From Persicitalea sp038235275 (GTDB lineage: Bacteria; Bacteroidota; Bacteroidia; Cytophagales; Spirosomataceae), in the NCBI GenBank assembly GCA_038235275.1, contig JBBSUC010000028.1, positions 1 through 64,000 on the forward strand: 64,000 nucleotides of DNA, read 5' to 3'. Each line of letters starts with the position of its first letter. Positions within the stretch are counted from its first letter, which is position 1. A model generated the notes under the pieces. The model was not told the origin of the DNA. It ran no database searches and was given only the letters and a program-made list of their open reading frames with translations. A program made the position numbers and the translations under genes. This document shows, in pieces, positions 52,626 to 59,154 of the stretch.

Positions 52626-55511
52626 ATGCAGAGACTATACATCGATAAAATTACGAAGCAGACTTGCCAGGTGTTTCTGCTCCTTACCCTGTGGCTGTCG
52701 GGAATCGGCGCTATGGCTCAGGCACCCCTGGCATCCGGCAATACTCAGCGCTACTTTTCCCTAATGCTCCTCAACCTTTCGCAGGAAAAGGATTTCGAGT
52801 TGGACGTTATCCGCCGAGCCGCCGAGGCAGGCGTTAACTCGGTGCTGCTTACCGTCCACTGGGATAAGGTTTACCGGGATTCGCCGACGGGACCGGGCGA
52901 CTGGTACCGCTACGACAGCGAAATTCAGCTGGCCATTCAACTGAATTTGAAAGTGGCTATTCGCGTAATGGTGGGCCGAAACGGCAACCGGATCAAGGGC
53001 TTCTGGACGCAGGCCGAGAGCATGAGAGACTTCAACCAGAATCCCGTGCGGGAGGTGTACGACGCCACTTCGTTCAGCTATTTGCACCAGCCTTCGGTGG
53101 ATCTGGCTGCCGACTTCGTCAGGCAGGTGACGGAGCGCTACAAGTACCTGCAAAAAGATAACAACCTGTTGTTTCTGTCAGTCGTTGCCACGCCCACCCA
53201 GGAGGCCGGCTACCACATGCTTAACATCCCGCCCGACAAAGAGTACACGGCCAGCTATCCCACGCTCTTCGATTATTCCGATTTTTACAAGAAAGGCTTT
53301 CAGATATGGCTACAGGAGAAGTACAAAAAAATCATTCGTCTTAACCTACTGTGGGGCGGTGAGTACAAATCTTTTGATGAAGTGCTGCCGCCGGTGACTC
53401 CCTGGGAACCCAAGGAGTCTTTCTTCGGACGTCGGGGCAAGGATTGGTACATCTATCGCCATCTCACGCTCAAGAAATTCAACGATCAAATGATCCAGAC
53501 CGTCAAGGGCGTGGACAGGAATATCGCTTACATCAACGAGTTCGGGGCCGTCAGCGACCAGGTGAGCGGGGTGCGGGCCACCCTGGCATTTCACGACCTC
53601 GACGAGAAAACCGACGGCGTGAAAATACACGATGATGCCCGCTACGATCACCGCTGGACGATGGACATCGTCCGTAGCAATGTCCGCCCCGATCAGTGGG
53701 TGATGAACGAGGTGTTTTACGCCGATTATTTACCTAATATTGAGTTTTACGAGCAAATTGACGAATGCTTTGAAAGCGGAGCCAAGATGGTCGTCTTTGT
53801 CCTTTCCACCACGGGACACGTGGCGGCGGTAAGGGACGTGATAAAAAACTCGGCGGCCAAGTGGATTCCCAAACCCATGACGCCGATTGTGACGTCCGAC
53901 ACGGTGTCTTATCGGCTGTCTCGGGCCGTGGACAAGAGCGTGGAGGACCTGGCCTACGGTCCATGGAAGCAAAAAGCTCGGGGAGGTGCCAGCCCCCGCC
54001 CCGTCAGCGTAATACTCATTGAGGACCTCTTGCAGCCAGAGTACTGGAAAGCGGCCGAAAATGCCGCGCCCTACTTACTCAACCCCGTACCGATGCAGAT
54101 CATCGCTATCTCGCGTGATTTTACTTACAAGCTTCCCACTGACACCTTCGCAGATCGCGACGGAACCGTCGTCAGGATGGAGGTCTCAAACCTGCCAGCC
54201 TGGTTGCGCTACGAAAACGGGCAACTTATCGGGCAGCCCACCGCCCTGGGTGACTCACGGCTGCTGGTGCGCGGCATCGATGATGAGGGCGGTGCCACCG
54301 ACGCTTACTTTACCATTCGGGTGGATACGCGCGAGAACGCTAACAAGCCGCCCACCGTCAAGAAAAACCTGACGACCGTCACGACGGCGATTAATAAGCC
54401 TTTTGATTTCGCGCTGCCTAAAGATCTTTTTGCCGATGCTGACGGCACCGTGACCCGCGTCGAGGTGGGGGAACTGCCTTCCTGGCTTACTTTTCGTGAT
54501 GGCCAGTTCAATGGCTTGCCCACCAAAGCCGAGGAATACCGCATCGCCTTAAAAGCCTACGACGATCTGAGTGCTTTTGTGGAAACGTTTTTCACGATTC
54601 AGGTAGTCGAACCGCAATTTTTGAATAATCCACCCTACATCCAGAAGACGATCCCCGTAAAATTCACCAAGGTTAACGAGTTGTTCCGTTACACGTTGCC
54701 CGCCGATATTTTTGGCGATAGCGATGGGTATATTTCGCTGGTTACGGTGCAAACCCTGCCTAACTGGCTCAACTTCTCGCTGAATGAATTTTCGGGAAAA
54801 CCCACCGAGCAAGGCGAGTACCGCGTACTCGTGCGGGCTTACGACAACAACGGCGGCTACGTGGAAACCCCGCTGCTGATTCGAGTCGAGATCCCCCAAA
54901 TTACTTTCGACTTGATGCGCTCGGGTAGCCTCATCGAGCGGCAGCGCATCGTCACCTTAAAGGAAGGTGACGAGCTGCGCGCGGGTTCGCTTCCGCCCCG
55001 AATCAACGTGTACGCCTACGGCAATTTTGAGTTCGACCGGATCGACTTTGATCTGAACGGCCCCTATCGGTATAACAGCCGGACCCTTCGATTCCCCCAT
55101 GCCCTTTTTACGGACGATAGAGGTTTTGCGCCTTATATCGGGAGCTATACACTCACGGCTTCGGCTTACAGAAAAGACTCGCTGGTGCTGGTCGACAAGG
55201 TTCGATTCAGCATTGCCCCCGGCGATTCCAGCAAAACCAGCCGCGCCCTCGAAGAATGGGCGGGCTATCCGAATCCCTTCGAGAGTGTTTTTAATATCCA
55301 GCTTCCCGAAGGCCAATCCGCCATTCCCTATTCCTTTTCGCTCCTCAGCGCCAGCGGCCAGCGTCAGCCCATTCCGGCTAAGTGGATAACGCTTTACGGT
55401 AAAATTGCCCAAATCGATCTATCCGGCCTATCCATCACGCCGGGAATCTATTTCGTCCGCGTGGAGTCGGGCGGAGAAGAGCTGCGCCTCTTCAAAGTAT
55501 TGAAAAAGTAG
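52626..55511 (+). CDS. Secreted TIM-barrel hydrolase-like protein with Ig-like repeats and T9SS sorting domain
   Basis: The 961-residue protein has a signal peptide (ending AMAQ), a glycoside-hydrolase-like TIM barrel (about 40-420: VNSVLLTVHWDKVY, NIAYINEFGA with an N-E pair), three putative Ig/cadherin-like repeats (about 490-570, 577-660, 676-755, each with an F-x-D-x-D-G and a L-P-x-W-L pattern), and a C-terminal T9SS type A sorting domain (YPNPFESVF, ending ELRLFKVLKK). It is thus secreted and anchored on the cell surface. It sits after three glycan synthesis genes, so it may trim or process an exported polysaccharide. Confidence 0.87.
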   Translation: MQRLYIDKITKQTCQVFLLLTLWLSGIGAMAQAPLASGNTQRYFSLMLLNLSQEKDFELDVIRRAAEAGVNSVLLTVHWDKVYRDSPTGPGDWYRYDSEIQLAIQLNLKVAIRVMVGRNGNRIKGFWTQAESMRDFNQNPVREVYDATSFSYLHQPSVDLAADFVRQVTERYKYLQKDNNLLFLSVVATPTQEAGYHMLNIPPDKEYTASYPTLFDYSDFYKKGFQIWLQEKYKKIIRLNLLWGGEYKSFDEVLPPVTPWEPKESFFGRRGKDWYIYRHLTLKKFNDQMIQTVKGVDRNIAYINEFGAVSDQVSGVRATLAFHDLDEKTDGVKIHDDARYDHRWTMDIVRSNVRPDQWVMNEVFYADYLPNIEFYEQIDECFESGAKMVVFVLSTTGHVAAVRDVIKNSAAKWIPKPMTPIVTSDTVSYRLSRAVDKSVEDLAYGPWKQKARGGASPRPVSVILIEDLLQPEYWKAAENAAPYLLNPVPMQIIAISRDFTYKLPTDTFADRDGTVVRMEVSNLPAWLRYENGQLIGQPTALGDSRLLVRGIDDEGGATDAYFTIRVDTRENANKPPTVKKNLTTVTTAINKPFDFALPKDLFADADGTVTRVEVGELPSWLTFRDGQFNGLPTKAEEYRIALKAYDDLSAFVETFFTIQVVEPQFLNNPPYIQKTIPVKFTKVNELFRYTLPADIFGDSDGYISLVTVQTLPNWLNFSLNEFSGKPTEQGEYRVLVRAYDNNGGYVETPLLIRVEIPQITFDLMRSGSLIERQRIVTLKEGDELRAGSLPPRINVYAYGNFEFDRIDFDLNGPYRYNSRTLRFPHALFTDDRGFAPYIGSYTLTASAYRKDSLVLVDKVRFSIAPGDSSKTSRALEEWAGYPNPFESVFNIQLPEGQSAIPYSFSLLSASGQRQPIPAKWITLYGKIAQIDLSGLSITPGIYFVRVESGGEELRLFKVLKK

Positions 55512-55550
55512 GTTCGAATTATCACCCTAATCATTCCGAAAATTTCATTC

Positions 55551-55584
55551 TGCGATAATAGTATGCTTGCATACTATTATCGCA
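55551..55584. promoter_or_regulatory. Operator 1: 16-bp-arm palindrome over the -33 element
   Basis: Arms 55551-55566 and 55569-55584 are perfectly complementary with a TT centre. The core AGTATGCTTGCATACT is shared with operator 2. The TTG of the candidate -33 element (55567-55569) is in its centre. It lies 84 bases before the acyl-CoA dehydrogenase ATG and is typical in size for a TetR- or MarR-type repressor. Confidence 0.85.
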
Positions 55585-55597
55585 ATCATTATATTTG
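55567..55597 (+). promoter_or_regulatory. Promoter of the acyl-CoA dehydrogenase gene
   Basis: TTG at 55567-55569 and TATATTTG at 55590-55597, 20 bases apart, match the Bacteroidota -33/-7 consensus. The start of transcription would be near 55604, between the two operators. Confidence 0.7.
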
Positions 55598-55607
55598 CAG
55601 AACCAAA

Positions 55608-55631
55608 ATATAGTATGCTTGCATACTATAT
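55608..55631. promoter_or_regulatory. Operator 2: 11-bp-arm palindrome just downstream of the promoter
   Basis: Arms 55608-55618 and 55621-55631 are perfectly complementary with a TT centre and share the core AGTATGCTTGCATACT with operator 1, 52 bases further on (about five helical turns, centre to centre). It covers the first transcribed bases. Confidence 0.85.
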
Positions 55632-55667
55632 ACTTTGATTATTCGGAAACCCCAAAAAATACGAATC

Positions 55668-57479
55668 ATGGCAGTTATTGAAGATAAATCCTCCATCAAG
55701 GGAGGCGAATTTTTGGTCAGAGAAACGGACGCTTCGCAGATATTCATTCCCGAAGAGTTCACGGAAGAGCAGCAGATGATCGCCGAAACTTGTCGCGATT
55801 TCCTGCGTACCGAGGTGCACCCGCGTCTCGACGAGATCGACGCTGCCAAGTCACCTGAACTCATGGCGTCGCTCATGGACAAAGCCGGTGAACTTGGTTT
55901 GCTGGGTACGGCGGTTCCCGAGGAATACGGCGGCTTCGGAATGAATTTCAACACCTCCATGCTGGTAGCCGAAAGTCTGGGAACGGGCCACTCGTTCTCG
56001 GTAGCGCAGTCGGCGCACACGGGTATCGGTACTTTGCCCATCGTCTATTATGGTAACGAGGAGCAGAAGTCCAAGTACCTGCCCAAGCTCGCCTCGGGCG
56101 AGTGGAAAGCCGCCTACTGCCTGACCGAACCCGACTCCGGCTCTGACGCCAACTCCGGCAAAACCAAGGCAATTTTGACCGCAGACGGGAAAAGTTACGT
56201 CCTAAACGGCCAGAAAATGTGGATTACCAACGGTGGCTTCGCGGACTTGTTCATTGTTTTTGCCAAAGTCGAAGAGAACGGTGATACGGATAAAAACCTT
56301 TCGGCTTTTTTGGTAGAAAATACGTTCGGCGGCATTACGATGAATGAGCCGGAGAAAAAGCTGGGCATCAAAGGTTCCGACACGCGACAGGTGTTCTTTA
56401 ATGATTGCAAAGTACCCGTCGAGAATCTGCTTTCCAGTCGGGGTAATGGTTTCAAAATTGCCGTAAATATTCTGAATATTGGTCGTATCAAACTCGGCGT
56501 GGCCGTACTTGGCGGAGCTAAAGGCTCGCTGGACCAAGCCATAAAGTATGCCAATGAGCGCAAGCAGTTCGGCATTTCCATCGGCCGCTTTGGGGCCATT
56601 AAGCACAAGTTGGCTGAAATGGCGACGCGGATTTATGTTTCCGAGACGGCCTGCTACCGCGCCGGACAAAACATCGACGATGCCATCGCGGACTTACAGC
56701 AGGGCGGGATGAGTGAAGCCGAGGCAAAGTTGAAAGGCGTGGAGCAATTCGCCATTGAGTGCGCCATTACCAAAGTTCACGGCTCCGAAGTGCTGGATTA
56801 CGTGGTGGACGAGGGTCTACAGATTTACGGCGGCATGGGCTATTCCGCCGATGCCCCGATGGAACGCGCCTACCGCGACTCGCGCATCAACCGCATCTTC
56901 GAAGGCACCAACGAAATCAACCGACTGCTTATCGTGGATATGCTTTTAAAGCGCGCCATGAAGGGCCAACTCGACCTGATGGGACCTGCTCAGGCGGTGA
57001 GCAAGGAAATTATGTCAATTCCTGATTTTGGTACCGAAGACGACGATACGATTTTTGCCAAAGAAAAAAAGGTGCTGAAAAACCTGAAAAAGGCCGCGCT
57101 GATGATTGCCGGGGCCGCCGTGCAGAAGTTTATGATGAAGCTGTCGCACGAGCAGGAAATCCTGATGAACGTGGCCGACATGATTATCGAAATCTACGCG
57201 GCCGAGTCGGCGCTACTGCGGGTGGAAAAACTCATCGGCATCAAGGGCGAGGAAGCCAATGCCCTGCAAAAGGATATAGCGCTGGTGTATTTGCACGATG
57301 CCGTGGATAAAATCAACTCAGCGGGCCGTTCGGCCATTACCTCGTTTGCCGAAGGCGATGAGTTGCGCGTGATGCTGATGGGCTTGAAACGCTTCACAAA
57401 GATCGAACCGATGAACCTCAAAGATGCCCGTCGTCGCATTGCCGATGCTATGCTGGCGGAGAATAAAAATATTTTTTAG
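55668..57479 (+). CDS. Acyl-CoA dehydrogenase (VLCAD/ACAD9-like length)
   Basis: FAD enzyme for the first step of fatty-acid beta-oxidation. The 603-residue protein has an ACAD fold: FTEEQQMIAETCRDFLRTEV, AYCLTEPDSGSDANS, MWITNGGFADLFIVFAK, and ALTK-like FEGTNEINRLL. The extra C-terminal 180 residues resemble the helical extension of VLCAD/ACAD9-type enzymes, so long-chain acyl-CoA is the likely substrate. I use the ATG at 55668. It is controlled by the promoter with two operators just upstream and is followed at once by a GGCT gene. Confidence 0.94.
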   Translation: MAVIEDKSSIKGGEFLVRETDASQIFIPEEFTEEQQMIAETCRDFLRTEVHPRLDEIDAAKSPELMASLMDKAGELGLLGTAVPEEYGGFGMNFNTSMLVAESLGTGHSFSVAQSAHTGIGTLPIVYYGNEEQKSKYLPKLASGEWKAAYCLTEPDSGSDANSGKTKAILTADGKSYVLNGQKMWITNGGFADLFIVFAKVEENGDTDKNLSAFLVENTFGGITMNEPEKKLGIKGSDTRQVFFNDCKVPVENLLSSRGNGFKIAVNILNIGRIKLGVAVLGGAKGSLDQAIKYANERKQFGISIGRFGAIKHKLAEMATRIYVSETACYRAGQNIDDAIADLQQGGMSEAEAKLKGVEQFAIECAITKVHGSEVLDYVVDEGLQIYGGMGYSADAPMERAYRDSRINRIFEGTNEINRLLIVDMLLKRAMKGQLDLMGPAQAVSKEIMSIPDFGTEDDDTIFAKEKKVLKNLKKAALMIAGAAVQKFMMKLSHEQEILMNVADMIIEIYAAESALLRVEKLIGIKGEEANALQKDIALVYLHDAVDKINSAGRSAITSFAEGDELRVMLMGLKRFTKIEPMNLKDARRRIADAMLAENKNIF

Positions 57480-57881
57480 TTGAGATTTGACAACTGCGCC
57501 CCCCATCTCTTCGTGTATGGCACCTTGATGCGGGGACACGACAACCCGTTCGCAGCTACCTTACGCGTAGGAGCAGAGTGGGTAGGAGAGGGAAGTTTTT
57601 CGGGAAAACTCTACCGCGTCGACTGGTACCCTGGAGCAGTATATTCACCCAAGATCAAGTCGCGGGTTTGGGGTGAAGTCTACCAGCTTATTGATTTTGA
57701 AAAACTCATCCCCGAACTGGACGACTACGAAGACGTACTGGAGAACAAAGCGGCGAGTTTGTACCTGCGACAGCAGGTCCCTGTGCAGCTAACCGATGGC
57801 CGGTATTTGGATTGCTGGACGTATTTATACAACCAACCCACGGAGTGTTTACCGCTAATTGAAGGCGGAAGATTCAAATAA
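57480..57881 (+). CDS. Gamma-glutamylcyclotransferase (AIG2-like)
   Basis: The 133-residue protein matches the GGCT/AIG2 fold: HLFVYGTLMRGHDNPFA (substrate-binding Y-G-T-L) and FEKLIPELDDYED with the catalytic-region Glu. It hydrolyses gamma-glutamyl peptides or related amides. The start is a TTG at 57480, immediately after the previous stop at 57477-57479; the only ATG is inside the Y-G-T-L-M motif, so TTG is chosen. It is co-transcribed with the dehydrogenase gene. Substrate unclear. Confidence 0.88.
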   Translation: MRFDNCAPHLFVYGTLMRGHDNPFAATLRVGAEWVGEGSFSGKLYRVDWYPGAVYSPKIKSRVWGEVYQLIDFEKLIPELDDYEDVLENKAASLYLRQQVPVQLTDGRYLDCWTYLYNQPTECLPLIEGGRFK

Positions 57882-57914
57882 AAGCCGTTCGAGCTAGACT
57901 TGAACGGCTTTTTG
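57880..57914 (+). terminator. Rho-independent terminator overlapping the GGCT stop
   Basis: Stem 57881-57890 with 57902-57911 (extended by G-T and other pairs toward a 5-base loop), followed by a T run to 57913. The stop codon is at the stem base. Confidence 0.85.
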
Positions 57915-57947
57915 CATTTGCCAAACGTAATAGAGTAAGGCCGACAT

Positions 57948-58250
57948 TCAGGCGATCTCGATGCCGTGTTTCTGTACTTCTTTCAAAATAGTAGCATCGT
58001 CAAAAGCTCTTTCGATCAAAACCGGCTCGATGCGGTCGTCGATTTCCTTGCGCAATTGCCACAGCAGCGGACTTACCGAAAAGTAGTCGCCCCTGACCCG
58101 GTCGACCACTACAGCGACGTCGATGTTGCCTTCGCCGTTGTAGCTCTCGCTGGCGCAGGCCCCGTAGAGGTACACGCTTTCGAGCTGGAAGTGATCCTGC
58201 AACAAAAGCCGATACGCCCTGACTTTGTCAATCGCTTCTGCTTGGTTCAT
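57948..58250 (-). CDS. Nucleotidyltransferase-like protein with degenerate active site
   Basis: The 100-residue protein has the small polymerase-beta-like nucleotidyltransferase (MNT) pattern: ESVYLYGACASESYNGEGNIDVAVVVD. However, the normal G-S of the motif is Gly30-Ala31 and the first Asp of the D-x-D is Asn42 (only Asp44 kept), so it is probably catalytically dead. No HEPN partner is next to it. I use the ATG at 58250; a longer start at 58277, and one further out at 58334 that translates the TCATCAC repeats, are less likely. Confidence 0.72.
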   Translation of the reverse strand: MNQAEAIDKVRAYRLLLQDHFQLESVYLYGACASESYNGEGNIDVAVVVDRVRGDYFSVSPLLWQLRKEIDDRIEPVLIERAFDDATILKEVQKHGIEIA

Positions 58251-58285
58251 TTTCACCACACATTTTGAAAATCGCATAACTAATA

Positions 58286-58346
58286 AATGATGAGTAACGA
58301 GTAACGAGTGATGAGTGATGAGTGATTTTCTCACTCATCACTCATC
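58286..58346. repeat. Inverted heptamer repeat forming a 16-bp hairpin
   Basis: TGATGAG/GTAACGAG-type units fill this gap; GATGAGTGATGAGTGA (58310-58325) pairs perfectly with 58331-58346 around a TTTTC loop. It lies after the DUF2807 gene stop and before the nucleotidyltransferase gene, and is the same repeat family as at 18355-18389. Confidence 0.9.
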
Positions 58347-58354
58347 GTTTAAAA

Positions 58355-59056
58355 TCAATTCTCCCGCCGCACCGAACCCGCGCCCGAACTGCTGGAACGC
58401 ACCTGGCTCACGTTGCCCGAGTAACGAATGCTGCTAGCCCCGCTGGCGTCGGCTTGTAGGGCCGAACTGGCCACGACCGAGGCTTTGCTGGCACCCGAAG
58501 CATCGATATTGGCTTCTTTCACCGGGAAATCCTTGCCGTCGAAAGTCGAGGCACCGGACATTTCGCCTTCCAGAACTTCGCCCCGCCCTACTAGGGTTAG
58601 CCGCGAGGCCCCGGAAAGATCCACGAAAACTTTATCCGCCGAGAAATCCATTTCCACGCGGGAGGCACCCGACACGTCGATGTTCATGCCGCGACCGCTG
58701 CGGAAACCTCTAACTTTGGCGTTGCAGGCCCCGGAGAAGTCCACGCCGTCGAGGTTGGGCATGGTGATTTCCACTTCGACGTTTTGGCGATTTTTGCGCC
58801 AGGAAGTATTCTTATAGCCGATGTGCAGCTTGCCCCGGCTTACGCCGTACTCCAGGTCGTCGAGGTCGTCCTCCTTGCCCGTAACCGACACGCGGTAACT
58901 GCTGCCCTGCTCGACGTTGATTTTGAAGGCACTGCCCATATCGAGTTTGGAAAAATTCGACACTTTCAGGCTGCGGGTACGCTCGGGGCCTTTGCTCTGG
59001 GATGAGCAGGAGGTGATGGTAAAGAGAATGAGACAGAGGGTGAGTAATTTTTTCAT
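58355..59056 (-). CDS. DUF2807 (GIN-domain) secreted protein
   Basis: The 233-residue protein has a lipoprotein signal (LFTITSCSSQ) and a DUF2807/GIN beta-helix: strings of short strands with Gly-Ala-Ser turns (VDFSGACNAKVRGFRSG, VDLSGASRLTLVGRGE, IDASGASKASVVA). Such proteins are surface or periplasmic, adhesin-like. Its repeat units are close to the C-terminal half of the adjacent PspC protein, so one may have arisen from the other. It lies 98 bases after that gene on the same strand. Confidence 0.9.
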   Translation of the reverse strand: MKKLLTLCLILFTITSCSSQSKGPERTRSLKVSNFSKLDMGSAFKINVEQGSSYRVSVTGKEDDLDDLEYGVSRGKLHIGYKNTSWRKNRQNVEVEITMPNLDGVDFSGACNAKVRGFRSGRGMNIDVSGASRVEMDFSADKVFVDLSGASRLTLVGRGEVLEGEMSGASTFDGKDFPVKEANIDASGASKASVVASSALQADASGASSIRYSGNVSQVRSSSSGAGSVRREN

Positions 59057-59154
59057 GAGTCGATTTATGTTTTGATAAAAGGTTAAGTCTTCATTTGTCC
59101 AAGAGATGCAGGAATCCGCTGAAATGTTGCTTCAGCCCCTGGTTTATGTGGATA

